Below, in pieces: positions 1 through 10,653 of a DNA stretch of 64,000 bases. The stretch comes from Beauveria sp. NWAFU-1 (taxonomy: Eukaryota > Ascomycota > Sordariomycetes > Hypocreales > Cordycipitaceae), in the NCBI GenBank assembly GCA_024472245.1, contig JANBXD010000003.1, forward strand, positions 1,984,001 to 2,048,000. The letters are read 5' to 3'. The position numbers and the translations under genes are program-made. Below the pieces are notes generated by a model. That model saw only the letters and a program-made list of their open reading frames with translations, was not told where the DNA came from and searched no databases. Position 1 is the first letter of the stretch. Every line of letters begins with the position of its first letter.

Positions 1-585
1 GCAGCGCGCTCCAACTAGGCGCCCTGGTTGGCGAGCTAGCAGGCAAGATTGACCTGCTTCTACCAGGCCTTGGAATAATCATCTAATACTGGATTATATA
101 TTGCGGCAAGCAAAGACTTGACCGCGATCGGAGCGAGGAATTCTCATCTACCCTGGGCCTCTTCTCTAGTCGGCTCAAACGGCGGTATGCTCGGCGGCCA
201 AGTCTCACTAATACATGGCTGCCTAAACAGAACCTAGTCACACCAGGTTTGCACATTGGTATTCATATGCAGCCCATCCGACAACGGATTCATTCATGGT
301 GAAAATGTTGTTCGCAGAGCTGTGCCATTAACCTGCCATCTGTGATGGAGGTACTCGCCGTGCCGCAAGGAATTGGTGTTGCCTACAAGTCACGATTCAT
401 AATCCAGTCACTGTACAATCACCCGAAACAATGTTTACACAAACAAGTTCAATAACAGCCAGGTCCTCTCGAGTGGTGAATTTGCCTGGGGTATAAATCG
501 AAACCCTCATCTTCTTTCGAATCGAGCATCTCACTAGTCCGATTCTTTCCAAGAAGACTGCCTATTACGACTGCCCAAATTCGCT
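1..585. other. upstream region of the AAA ATPase gene, no gene seen
   Basis: No open frame of convincing coding character is visible on either strand. The last 100 bp look like a core promoter and leader: a TATA-like box lies at 492-498, followed by a pyrimidine-rich stretch up to the ATG at 586. Confidence 0.5.
492..498 (+). promoter_or_regulatory. TATA-like box before the AAA ATPase gene
   Basis: The sequence TATAAAT lies about 90 bp upstream of the ATG at 586 and is followed by a CT-rich leader, as is common for fungal core promoters. The assignment is by position and motif only. Confidence 0.45.
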
Positions 586-3204
586 ATGGCCTCAAACTCA
601 GGTACAGGACCAGTTCAAACCGCCGATTCAGATCGAAAAAATGATGATGGCTCTGCCTTGGGTACCCTCAAGTACTCGGTCCCGAGCTGGTTCATTTCAG
701 ACAACGTCAAGACAGCAGCGCAGCTCTCCGCCACTGAACCCAAGATCGTCTTCTCGGACCTAACCAACAACAAAAATTGTTCAGGCAGACAAGATGAAGC
801 CTTTACAGTATGCCGTCAGACCTTTTTGTCGGTGCGAGACACTCTAGCCTCTTGCCTCGTACGCGACGCCGACGGCGAGTTTCCGACACACAACACTGGC
901 GCCATTCTTCGGTGTTGGGAAGATCAGAAAGCCCGCATCTTTGCGGAATACCTGGATGCCCTAGCAAAAGAGCTCGGTGCCGCGTTGGTCACTCTGACGC
1001 TGCACGACTTTCAGGCGCTGGCCGCGGCATTTGAAGACCAGACGCCCGCAGAGACCCGGCGGGCTTTGGTCAAAAATGAAGCGCATGAGATGAGAAATTC
1101 ATATGATACTGAAACTCATCCAGCCTATCGTTTGGTGCTTCGTTACTTCGCAAAGTCAGGCAAAGCAACCGCCGACGCCGACGAAAGATGGAAGCAAGCC
1201 TTTGCGGTGGTTCTCAATAGTCAAAACGGCTGCACTAATGGCGGGGAACTCGACAAGAGTCACGAAACAGGGACTTGTACGACATCTATTAACCAGCCAT
1301 TAGTTGTTCATATCGCAGAAGGTCAGGAGTTTATGAGCAAGATGGAGGGTGGTGGTGTCTTTGCTAGACTCAAGGAGTGTGTTATCAAAGCAAGAGAAGC
1401 TGGAAAGCCCGTAATTCTCGTCATTACAGGTGATCACAACTACCCCAGGCCTCGGAACTCTGGAGTTGTTTCCTCTGCGGCCTTCACAATCAAGTACGTC
1501 GGTGTGCCTGTCACGCCAGAGCCCGCACGAGAGCCAGATGCCATCAATTCAACCGACTTTGTCAATAAGCTCAAGTTCTTGCTTCGTTGGGGCGCTCGTC
1601 ACTTTTTCGATACGGAAACATTGCTTCCTAGAGCAAAATGGAGTTTTGACCATGCTATAACATCTTCCAACGTCCACTTGGATGATAAGCTCTTGGATTC
1701 AATCGCTGTGCAGATCATGGGGAGAGCTCTCGGTGGGCGAAAGCTGACTTTCGAGGACATTGAGCAAGTGGTATCTCAAGTCCTCATCAGCACCAAAACT
1801 GAACAATGGGGATTAAAACAAGGGAGCGATACCGACAGCGCCAGCGACGTCAGCGACGATGACCAAGGCAGCGGCTCAGAGACCGACATACGTGAGCCTC
1901 CACGCAAATTCAAGGTCGACAAATACGAGTCGCACCTTCTTTCCTCTGTCATTGAAGTTGAGGAGCTTCAAGACACAAAGTATGAAGATGTCATCTTGAA
2001 TGGCGACGTCAAAGAAATGATGAGGCAGCTTGTTCAACTTTCGAAAATGAAGATTGAGGCCAAATCGACGCATTTGTTATCTTCTGTGCAGATTTCAGGT
2101 GCTTTGCTGTACGGTCCGCCCGGTACAGGAAAGACGCATCTCAGTCGTGCCATTGCCAACAGCATGGGAAGCAAAATGCTGGCTCTCGACAGCGCCGCAT
2201 TGCAGTGCAAGTATGTGGGCGAGACTGAAAAGTACATCAAAGCAGCCTTCTCTTTGGCACGGAAACTGAGCCCATGCATTATTTTCCTCGACGAAGTCGA
2301 CGCTTTGTTTTACCGACGCGCATCCAACGACCGCTCGTGGCAGCGCTCCGCACTCACGCAGTTCCTCCAAGAGATGGATGGGCTTCAGGCAGGACAGCCC
2401 GGGACGCCGTTTGTTCTCGTTGCCACGAATCGTCCCGGTGACCTGGACACGGCCTTTCTACGCCGCTTGCCCCAAAAGATTTACTTTGAGCTGCCAGACA
2501 CGGCCGCACGAGCGCAGATCCTGAGGGATTTGCTCAACGATGAGGATCTCAGCCCAGATATCGACATTGACGAATTGGCAGCCTTGACGCATGGGTACTC
2601 GGGGTCCGACCTCAAAAGCGTGTGCGCAGAGGCCGCATTACTTTGGGTACTGGAGATGAGCCAAAAAGATGCCGAGGAGGCCGCACAGAGAGCCAAAGCC
2701 AAAGCCGAAGCCGAAGCCGAAGCCTTGAAACTCACAAGAGCTGATAGCTCCGTCGAGAGTGGCACGTCGGCCGCCGAAATAGGACATGGAACGACGAGCG
2801 ACGCCTTCAACCTGGATTCTGGAAAGGTAATTGCTGGCAGCGAGGCGATGAACAAAGCCACACCCGAGGGTGAGGCTGGTGGCGAGGGTCATGAGGCGGA
2901 CGGAGATGAGACTGGAGGCGCGGCAACGAATGAAACGGCCGCGGAAAAGAGCAAGAGATTGGCAAAGGAGCTGAGGAGGGAGAAGAGGAGAATGGAGAGG
3001 GAGGAAAGGAAGAAGGAGCGGGAGATTAAAAGACGGGAAAGAGAGGAGCAAAGGAAGGTTGAGGCGCTGTACAGAGAGAGACTGAGCAAGGTGTGCCTGA
3101 CAAAGGCACTGTTTGAAAAGGCGCTGCAGAGGATGAGGCCTACTGTTTCGAAGGAATCAATTCGGGACATGGAGAGGTTTGCGCAGCTCTTTAGCAATAA
3201 GTAG
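586..3204 (+). CDS. divergent AAA ATPase with interrupted lid domain
   Basis: Single-exon protein of 872 aa. The AAA domain is clear: Walker A GPPGTGKT at about residues 510-517, Walker B IIFLDE at about 565-570, and the pair RR at 626-627 in the arginine-finger region. This resembles the spastin/Msp1/Vps4 class of remodelling ATPases. The N-terminal half (about 1-440) has no motif I can name, but around residues 240-285 (segment starting LVVHIAEG) it resembles the degenerate P-loop-like part of other fungal two-part AAA proteins; that is inference. An acidic Ser/Asp-rich linker lies near 410-440. After the AAA core comes about 150 residues of Lys/Glu/Ala-rich, probably coiled-coil sequence. 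The final segment (ALFEKALQRMRPTVSKES) looks like the last helix of a Vps4-type lid, so the charged stretch appears inserted in the lid. No targeting signal is obvious. The substrate is unknown. Confidence 0.85.
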   Translation: MASNSGTGPVQTADSDRKNDDGSALGTLKYSVPSWFISDNVKTAAQLSATEPKIVFSDLTNNKNCSGRQDEAFTVCRQTFLSVRDTLASCLVRDADGEFPTHNTGAILRCWEDQKARIFAEYLDALAKELGAALVTLTLHDFQALAAAFEDQTPAETRRALVKNEAHEMRNSYDTETHPAYRLVLRYFAKSGKATADADERWKQAFAVVLNSQNGCTNGGELDKSHETGTCTTSINQPLVVHIAEGQEFMSKMEGGGVFARLKECVIKAREAGKPVILVITGDHNYPRPRNSGVVSSAAFTIKYVGVPVTPEPAREPDAINSTDFVNKLKFLLRWGARHFFDTETLLPRAKWSFDHAITSSNVHLDDKLLDSIAVQIMGRALGGRKLTFEDIEQVVSQVLISTKTEQWGLKQGSDTDSASDVSDDDQGSGSETDIREPPRKFKVDKYESHLLSSVIEVEELQDTKYEDVILNGDVKEMMRQLVQLSKMKIEAKSTHLLSSVQISGALLYGPPGTGKTHLSRAIANSMGSKMLALDSAALQCKYVGETEKYIKAAFSLARKLSPCIIFLDEVDALFYRRASNDRSWQRSALTQFLQEMDGLQAGQPGTPFVLVATNRPGDLDTAFLRRLPQKIYFELPDTAARAQILRDLLNDEDLSPDIDIDELAALTHGYSGSDLKSVCAEAALLWVLEMSQKDAEEAAQRAKAKAEAEAEALKLTRADSSVESGTSAAEIGHGTTSDAFNLDSGKVIAGSEAMNKATPEGEAGGEGHEADGDETGGAATNETAAEKSKRLAKELRREKRRMEREERKKEREIKRREREEQRKVEALYRERLSKVCLTKALFEKALQRMRPTVSKESIRDMERFAQLFSNK

Positions 3205-4820
3205 GCTTTTTATGAACATGTTGGCTAGGCTAGAATCGGTTTGTTTGCCTTGGTCCTTTCCATAGCTTTGAACACTTTTGAACTCGTTGATTCCACCAAT
3301 CGCATTGTATCCTTTTATACTACTCGATCTATGTATAGGCACTTGCAGTGCGGGGTAAACTTGTTGCATTTTGCAAAGTACTCCCTGAGCAAGCAAAGTC
3401 GTCCTACACTGTCGAGAGAAATGGCGATTACAAGTCATCTGGTCCTGCAAAGATGGCCTGACGATGGTGTTGACGCACAAAGGAGCCAAGTAAAAATATG
3501 GAGTCGCTCGTTGGTGGCGTTGAGGCGTGCGAGCGAACAAGTCGGGCGATGGAATTAAACAGGAGTCAAGACGACTAGTTAGTAGTCAACGCACGCTTAT
3601 TGCGCCAAGTCATACTCGAGCAGACTATAGGTATTGTTCAATAGCAGAAAGAACAGGTGAGGGGAGAGTCTAACTAATAGCCGATGAGGTGCAGCAACCT
3701 CCATGACGCGGAATGCCACCAACTCAACTAACCATCCGTTTAGTTACGCCACCATGATACGAGACGAGACTCCATCGAGTTCAAAAAGTCATAGAGCAAG
3801 CTAGACAACAAACAGCAGGAGAAAAGCGTCCCCCTCCTTCAAAAGATGAAGACGAGTTGGGCGAATATCAGCCAGCGAATATCAGCCAGCAAGCCACGCT
3901 AGCACAACTTCCCCAGCTTCCTTGTTAGGAAAGGCGCGGGCTTGAAAGTTGGGGGGGCAAACATTGGAAAGAGGATCTGTATTAGTCGCAGGACGGGGTC
4001 CCCCACACGGAATGGGCTGTTGCTTTCCTCGGTAAAAAAGGATTGGACATGATAAGGTGACTGGATGCGCACAAGGACAGAAATAGTGAGTCTTCAAGTT
4101 ATGATGGGCTCGTCATCACCACCTGTATTCATCCTTCTCCCGGTCGGGATCTTGACAGGCTACATGAAAAGCTGGGGTTTGACCCTTGTCTTACGGCGGC
4201 CCCGTCTCGGCACAAAGTCTGGGGAACTCGATCGTGCCCAGCCTCAAGCTCTAAAAGCAGAAATATTTCGAGCTCGAAATCATTTGATTGCTTGTCCGTC
4301 TGCTATCCCACTTGATAGAACTAGATGTCCATTTCCGCGACCGGTGTACGTGACTTTGTAGTCGTTGTCTCGTCGAGATGACCGTTGTACTTTCAGCCTT
4401 CTCAATGGCTCCGGCGTTATTACATATCTCCTCACCGTGTTCCCATGCACACCCGACGGCAAACCATGGTGTGGATACAAGAGGGGGAAAAAGGTAGCAA
4501 TAAATGCAGCCATTCTTCTCCGTATTCCATAGCCTGCCCCGAAAGCCGGGGGTGTTTTGAGGCTCTCCTCCCAGCCTTTTAGCCTCGTCTCTTCCCCCGC
4601 TCACCTTGCTCTTATTATACCAGTACAACGAGGCGGGTTGTATGAGTGAGACTACGCTTCCTCCCATGTACAAGAAGACGCCGGGACCCTCCGCATCCCC
4701 AGCCCAACGGCTCTCCTCTCTTCCCCCTTTGTCCTCTCTGACACTCATTTCTCCAAAATCTCACCCGTTACTGACCAAGAATCGTCAAAACGCGGAGCGA
4801 GTTACTTGCACAGGCCCAGC
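3205..4820. other. intergenic region, no gene seen
   Basis: This 1.6-kb gap between the AAA ATPase and the OPT transporter holds only short open frames without family resemblance. It includes a two-copy 14-bp tandem repeat (3861-3888). The last 250 bp are CT-rich and are probably the promoter and leader of the transporter. Confidence 0.5.
3861..3888. repeat. 14-bp tandem repeat, two exact copies
   Basis: The unit GCGAATATCAGCCA occurs twice without a gap. It has no known role and could be a slippage product. Confidence 0.8.
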
Positions 4821-7543
4821 ATGACCAAGGCCACCAGCTCTGTCCACGAGGACGTCGAGGCGCTGCCGCCGCCCTCGCCCGACGCCGAGAAGCACGGCGT
4901 CCACGCCTCGGCCGGCAGCGTGCCCTACGCCGACCAGATCCCGCACGAGATGATGGAGGGCCTCGCGCCCAACGGCGAGGCCGACTACATCCGCGACAAG
5001 ATTAACCACATGTCCGAGGACGAGGCCCTCGCCATCATCCAAGAGTCGTACGAGTTTCACTCGGACGACTGGAATTTCCCGGCTGATATGCGCGAGCGCA
5101 TGCGCAAGTGCCTCGAGGGACCCAAAGTCTATGGCGAGTGGTATGAGCGCGACCTGCGCATCGACGCCGTCATGATGAAGTACTCGTCGCCGTATCCTGG
5201 CGTACGCGCCGTCGCCAGCCCGCTGGACGATGAAGATGTGCCCGTCGAGACGATTCGTGCCTACTTTCTTGGGGTTGGCTGGGCAATTATTGGAACTTTC
5301 ATGGCCACGTTTTTCAATAGCCGCTTTCCAGGTATTGGTAAGTTTTGCTTTTCGCATTACATAGTACTCCAATTGAGGGGATGCCATCATTATTGGATGG
5401 ATTATTAACTGGATAAACAGGCCTGGGCAGTGCGGTTATTCAAATCATGCTCTTTCCCTGCGCAAAGACTCTCGAAGCCATCTTGCCCGACTGGGGCTTC
5501 ACCGTCTTTGGAACCCGACACTCACTTAACCCTGGACCCTGGACCTTTAAAGAGCAAATGTACAGTACAATCACCTACAACATAGCTATATACAGCACCA
5601 ACGCCTATACCATGATTCTTGTCCAACGCTCTCCCGTCTTTTACGGCCTAGGATTCGTCACCTTTGGCTACCAGTTGCTATTGACGCTTTTTGTTCAGCT
5701 GATGGGCATGGGCTTTGCGGGCTATCTGCGCAGATTCAGCGTGTACCCCGTCAAGGCGCTGTGGCCGACTCTCCTCCCCATCATCGCCATGAACAGGGCG
5801 CTGACCAAGCCGGAGCCGCGGGAAAACATCAACGGCTGGACCATTTCGCGGTACCGCTTCTTCTTTGTGTGCGCCGCCGGCATGTTTGTCTACTACTGGA
5901 TCCCGGGCCACCTCTTCCAGGCGCTGTCGACTTTCAACTGGATGACGTGGATCGCGCCGCAGAACCTGACGCTGGCCATCCTGACGGGCTCGCGCCTCGG
6001 CCTCGGCCTGTTTAACCCTCTCACGACGTTTGACTGGAACGTGGCGACATCATCCTACGCGGCGCTCTCGCAGCCCTTTTTCGCAACCTGCACCATGTAC
6101 CTGAGCACCATTCTCGGCGGCCTCGTCATCCTGGCCATCTACTACTCCAACATGTACAACACGGCGTACCTGCCCATCAACTCGGCGGCCGCCTTTGCCA
6201 ACGACGGCACCATCTTTGACGTGAAAAAGGTCGTCGTCGACAACAAGCTCGACGGCGCCAAGCTGCAGGCCTACTCGCTGCCGTTTTACTCGGCCGGCTA
6301 CGTGCTGACGGTCGGCGCCAACTTTGCCTTTTACCCCGTCTACTTCTTCTACATCATGGTCAACCAGTGGAAGACAATGTCCAAGGCCTATGTCGACTTT
6401 TATCGCGGCCTGCGCCACGGCAAGGGCAACTACGAGGACGCCATGGACGTGCACAACCGCACCATGCGCAAGTACAGCGAGGTCCCCGACTGGTGGTTTC
6501 TCGCCATCCTCGCCATCACCATTGCCCTCTCCGTCGTCTGGATCGAAATCTACCCGCTCGGCATCCCCGTCTGGCTCGTCTTCCTCCTCATCGCCATCAA
6601 CCTCGTCTTCGCCGTGCCCCTCTCCTTCTTGTCCGCCACCACCGGCACCAACCTCGGCCTCGGCGCCCTCATCCAAATCATCACCGGCTACCTGCTGCCC
6701 GACAACCCCAACGCCTTTCTCTTTTCCCAGGCCCTCGGCTCCTGGGCTCTCGCCGGCTACGGCGATAACTACGTCCAGGACCAAAAGATGGCCCACTACT
6801 GCAAGATTGCGCCCCGCGCCGTCTTTCGCTCCCAGATTGGCACAATCATCATCACCTGCTTCGTCGCCGTCGGCACCCAAAACTTTATCCTCACCAGCGT
6901 CCCCGGGCTCTGCACCGAGCATCAGCCCTCGCAGTTTACCTGCATGGGCGACGGCCACCCCATGTACGCGAGCTCCCTCATGTGGGGTCTACTCGGCTCC
7001 GATCGCATGTTTGGCTCTCTCTACCCGCTCTTCAAGTGGTGTTTCCTCATGGGCTTTGGCATCGCCATGGTCTTTCTCGTCGCGCAGGGCCAGGGCCCCA
7101 AGTACCTCCCCGGCGTCAGGGAGAAGCTGCGGCAGAAGCTCCGCCCCAACACCTTTGCGATGCTGGACCGCACGCTGTTTCCCTTTGTGGCCTCGCTGCT
7201 CTGGCTGAATCCCGTCCTCATCATCCAGGGCATCCAGCACTGGGCACCGTCCAACCTGAGCTACAAGACGCCCGGCTTCATACTGTCGTACGTTTTCATG
7301 TACTGGCTTCCGCGCCACCGCCTCGCCTGGTGGGCCAAGTACAACTATGTTCTCTCGGCAGCCTTTACGGCCGGCTTGGCCGTCAGCGCGCTCGTCATGT
7401 TCTTTGCCATTGGCTACCATCCGCATCCCCTCAAGTGGTGGGGAAACACTGTGAGCGGCGCGGGCGTCGACGGAAGCAACAAGGGTATTCTGCCGATTCC
7501 AGAACGCGGATACTTTGGGCCTGAGAGGGGCACCTTTGTTTAA
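4821..7543 (+). CDS. oligopeptide transporter (OPT family)
   Basis: Two exons, 4821-5337 and 5421-7543, joined across an 83-nt GTAAGT...CAG intron, give 879 aa, the usual size for fungal OPT carriers. They move small peptides, glutathione-like molecules or metal chelates with protons across a membrane. The hydrophilic N-terminus (about 1-150) is followed by many hydrophobic segments to the C-terminus. The family signature is recognisable at the end of the N-terminal region (SPYPGVRAVASPLDDEDVP). It departs from the usual form: Gly stands where Glu is normal, and residues are inserted in the DDP part. The ATG at 4821 was chosen because the frame opens upstream only with TTG. Substrate and membrane cannot be read from sequence. 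The plasma membrane is the usual site, and nitrogen control is common in the family, but no regulatory site was identified. Confidence 0.93.
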
Positions 7544-8010
7544 AGGGCAAAGACTGTGTTTTTCTGCGGCGTTGGTTTGAATTTGTTCGATTCAGTATAT
7601 GATTGATGACGAGTTGGCTTGATGTACACGAACTGATCTTTTCGATGCTATACACGAGCACATGTAGTCATTTTGAGTCATATCTATGCGTAGCGTCCTT
7701 TTTATGTTTTATTGAATATTCCTCGAAACTAAACAACTGTCAAGCCAATCGAGCTCAATTCAGCGCCGAGTGCACGGATCGACCTGATAATTGATGCCTT
7801 GCCGACTCCACTCCAAGGCAGGACAAGGCAGGACCGAATGCGGCTTTTGACGATGTGACATGACGCATCCCAACAACAACCTCAACTCCAGGCAACCCCA
7901 ATCACGAGAAAACTTTTCCTCGCCATTTCACAAAGAAAACGTAACTTTTTTCAAATCATCTCCCTCACGTACACAAGTCCAACTCACGCCTCCCTTACGC
8001 TTGCCACATC
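7544..8010. other. intergenic region between OPT and Nudix genes
   Basis: The 467 bp hold the 3' end of the transporter transcript (AT-rich) and the leader of the Nudix gene. No gene is seen. Confidence 0.5.
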
Positions 8011-8694
8011 ATGGCCGTGCCCAACTACACATTCGACGCCTCCCTCGCGAGCTTCAACATTTCCAAAGCCGCCTTTCTCGCCGCCCACCCTCCCATTGCG
8101 CGCGTCATGGCCGCCGCCATGGTCTTTCGCCCCAACCCTTCTTCCCCTTCCTCCTCGCCACCGCAGACGCTCCTCCTCTGCCGCGCCGCCACCGACTCGT
8201 ACCCGCTCAAGTGGGAGGTGCCCGGCGGCAGCGTCGACGCCGACGACGCCACCATTCTCGACGCCGTGGCGCGCGAGCTCTGGGAGGAGACGGGCCTGAC
8301 GGCCGCGCACATGGTCGCGCCGATTGTCATGGTGCCCGAGGAGCCGCTGACCGAGGCGACGCGCGCGGGGCTGGGCATACAGCCGCAGGACGAGGGCCTC
8401 GGCGTGGACGCGGACGGCTTGACGGTGACGTTTGAGGAGACGGGCAGGCTGTGGGGCAAGGTCACGGCGCTGGTGACGGTGAGTGGCGCCGAGGAGGTGG
8501 TGCTGCGCGACGAGGAGCATGGCGAGGCGGCGTGGGTGACGGAGGAGGATGTGCAAAGGGGCGAGCTGCCAGAGGGCGGCGGGACGAGGCAGCGCAGGGG
8601 AATGGACTTTGTGAGTGATGGCGTGCGGAGGGCCATTTTGGATGGGTTTCGTGTGTATGAGAAGAGCCTGGCAAAAGAGGCCGATAGAGCATAA
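8011..8694 (+). CDS. Nudix hydrolase domain protein
   Basis: Single-exon protein of 227 aa. Nudix enzymes cleave nucleoside diphosphates linked to another moiety. The Nudix helix core is visible at about residues 85-95 (RELWEETGL), preceded by GGSVD in the loop, so the metal-binding Glu residues of the REUXEE core are present. The upstream Glu of the canonical GX5E spacing is replaced by a DD/A stretch, a variant I associate with short fungal Nudix proteins. There is no signal peptide or membrane segment, so the protein is probably cytosolic. It is convergent with the GPHR-like gene (201 bp between stop codons). The substrate cannot be assigned. Confidence 0.88.
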   Translation: MAVPNYTFDASLASFNISKAAFLAAHPPIARVMAAAMVFRPNPSSPSSSPPQTLLLCRAATDSYPLKWEVPGGSVDADDATILDAVARELWEETGLTAAHMVAPIVMVPEEPLTEATRAGLGIQPQDEGLGVDADGLTVTFEETGRLWGKVTALVTVSGAEEVVLRDEEHGEAAWVTEEDVQRGELPEGGGTRQRRGMDFVSDGVRRAILDGFRVYEKSLAKEADRA

Positions 8695-8895
8695 ATGTCT
8701 AGAGGTGGGAGATACTGGACCAGGCGGGCAGACTTATGGCGGCACACGATAAAAGGGTATTTGTTTTCAACGACTGGTGAACCATGGGTGAAAAGGTTCT
8801 TATATACATTGTTTAAAAAAACGCCAGGATTCCATGCCTAGATAATGAAGATGATGAAAAGATTCCCAAACGCTGCGTATGCTGCTGGCACGGCT

Positions 8896-10653
8896 CTACA
8901 TTCTCTTGGCCCCCATCTCCTCGTTGCCATAGTCATCCCAATCCTCATCCCGTCCGCCGCTCAGTCGCCGTCCCAGCCAGAGACCCAGCGCCGTCACGGC
9001 GCTCCCCGTCAGGAACCATCCCTCAAACCAGCCATCCACAAAGACGGGGCTCAGAGCGCCCTTGAGCACGCCGCCCACAGCCGAGCGCGCCTCGAGCGGC
9101 AGCTGGCTGCGCATCAGCAGCGACGCGCTAATCATGTACGTGGCGGCGACCTGGCCGACGACGAGCGCGAGGTTGGCCTGTGCGTGGCGCAGCAGACCCG
9201 GCGTCCACCGCGCAAACAGGTGAAACGTCTGGAGGGCGCTGTTTGCGCTCGCGAGCAGGAGCACGCCCGACAGGGCGAAGCTGATGATGCGCGCCCAGGC
9301 CGTCTGGTCGAGCGTCGGGTCCCAGTGCAGCGCGAGCAGGCCGAGGAAGCGGTTGATGGGGTCGCTGCTGGAGAAGCTGGCCGAGGGCGCGCGGAAGCGG
9401 CGCAGAGTGGTGAGCGTGGTGGCGGCGACGCGGTACACACAGTAGCACGCAAACAGGGACGAGGGTACGAGACACATGCGGCCCCAGGCCGTGGCGGCGC
9501 GCGAGTCGGCCGCGCGGCGCCCGCGCACGAGGGCCAGGCTCGACGCCAGGTTGGCCTCCATTGTCTCCAGCCCGGCAATGTCGACGCGCAGGCTGCGCAT
9601 CTCGGCCTCCTCGGCAGACAAGCCGGCGCCGGCGCCGCGGAGGGAGCCCATCATCTTGCCCACGAGCCCCGTTGCAGCCTGCGCTTCGGCGGCGGAGCGC
9701 GGTAGGTCCGCGGCCTTGCGCTCGAGCATCTGCAGGCGGTGGCGCTTGGTCACGAGCATCTCACTGGTGGCGTCGAGGCCCGTCTGCTTGCGGTTGACGT
9801 CGGCGTCGGTGACGGGGCGGCGGCGGCGGTCGGTGACGGTGGTCCAGGTGTGCCACGGCGCGGACACGGAGGCGAAGCCGGCGAGCAGGCCCATGAGCGA
9901 GATGCCGACAACACCGATGCGCTCTAGACAGCCGCGGGTGAGCAGCTGCAGCGGCGCCTCGTCGTCGTCGTTGTTGTTGTTGGCGCTGGACGGGAGGAAA
10001 GAAGAAGAAGAAGAAGAAGAAGCACCGCTTGCGCCGCCGCGCGGCCAGTCCTCGACGGCCGACGACGGCACGGCGCTACCGAGCTTCCAAAACGCAAACA
10101 GCCAGCACGAGAAGAGCACGACCTGCATGAGCCACGCGCGCTTGGGCAGTCTGCCGCCGGCGCTCGATGCGCTTCTTCGCCCAAGACTCCACCCGGCACC
10201 ATTGACGAGCGACTTGCACTCTAGCCAGGGCACGACACCGACAAGCAGAAGCAGCAGCGCGGGTACGACGACGCGCAGAGCAAGCCCGCGGCCGGGCCTC
10301 GCGCCGACATCGAGAATCTCAGCGAGGATGAGGGCGCCGAGCGTGGCGGCCAGGCCGACGGTGACGCCAAAGGTCCAGGCGACGAGGCGACGGCGCGGGC
10401 TGCGCGCGCCGTGCTCGGCATGGGCGCGGCGCAGCGCGGCGGGCGCGTGGGCGGGAAGCAGGTGGTCTTCGCCGTCGCGCGTGTCGTCGTGCGCGGCCCG
10501 CGACAAGTACGGGTAGCCGTGGCGCACGGCGGCGAGGGTCGCGCCGACGAGGACGAGGGCAAAGGGCGAGGCCGCGACGGCGTGTCCCGGCGTTAGGCTA
10601 GCGGGCGAGGGCGGGCGACAGGCGTCATCGCCGCAGCCCGAGAATGGCCACAT
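8896..10653 (-). CDS. Golgi pH regulator / ABA-GPCR family membrane protein
   Basis: One uninterrupted frame of 585 aa, starting at the first ATG (10653). GPHR-family proteins are anion channels that acidify the Golgi; plant relatives were described as GTG proteins. The family hallmarks are visible: the block RIGVVGISLMGLLAGFASV, the predicted loop coiled coil, a segment ending in YCVYRV, the DPINRFLGLL region, and the C-terminal LLMRSQLPLEARSAV block. There are about eight or nine hydrophobic segments. A run of Ser residues (plus-strand GAAGAA tract near 10003-10022) and a stretch of Asn/Asp lie in a hydrophilic loop and probably vary in length. The likely location is the Golgi membrane, by homology. 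The upstream in-frame sequence to 11067 is open but has no ATG and was treated as leader. Confidence 0.88.
   Translation of the reverse strand: MWPFSGCGDDACRPPSPASLTPGHAVAASPFALVLVGATLAAVRHGYPYLSRAAHDDTRDGEDHLLPAHAPAALRRAHAEHGARSPRRRLVAWTFGVTVGLAATLGALILAEILDVGARPGRGLALRVVVPALLLLLVGVVPWLECKSLVNGAGWSLGRRSASSAGGRLPKRAWLMQVVLFSCWLFAFWKLGSAVPSSAVEDWPRGGASGASSSSSSSFLPSSANNNNDDDEAPLQLLTRGCLERIGVVGISLMGLLAGFASVSAPWHTWTTVTDRRRRPVTDADVNRKQTGLDATSEMLVTKRHRLQMLERKAADLPRSAAEAQAATGLVGKMMGSLRGAGAGLSAEEAEMRSLRVDIAGLETMEANLASSLALVRGRRAADSRAATAWGRMCLVPSSLFACYCVYRVAATTLTTLRRFRAPSASFSSSDPINRFLGLLALHWDPTLDQTAWARIISFALSGVLLLASANSALQTFHLFARWTPGLLRHAQANLALVVGQVAATYMISASLLMRSQLPLEARSAVGGVLKGALSPVFVDGWFEGWFLTGSAVTALGLWLGRRLSGGRDEDWDDYGNEEMGAKRM

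Noticed and set aside
6050..6958. A 302-codon minus-strand frame opposite the OPT transporter
   Set aside because: The Asp/Val/Gly-rich translation is the reverse reading of membrane-segment codons in a GC-biased gene.
9476..10516. A 346-codon plus-strand frame opposite the GPHR-like gene
   Set aside because: The Arg/Ser/Pro-rich translation without motifs is a shadow of the membrane-protein gene on the other strand.
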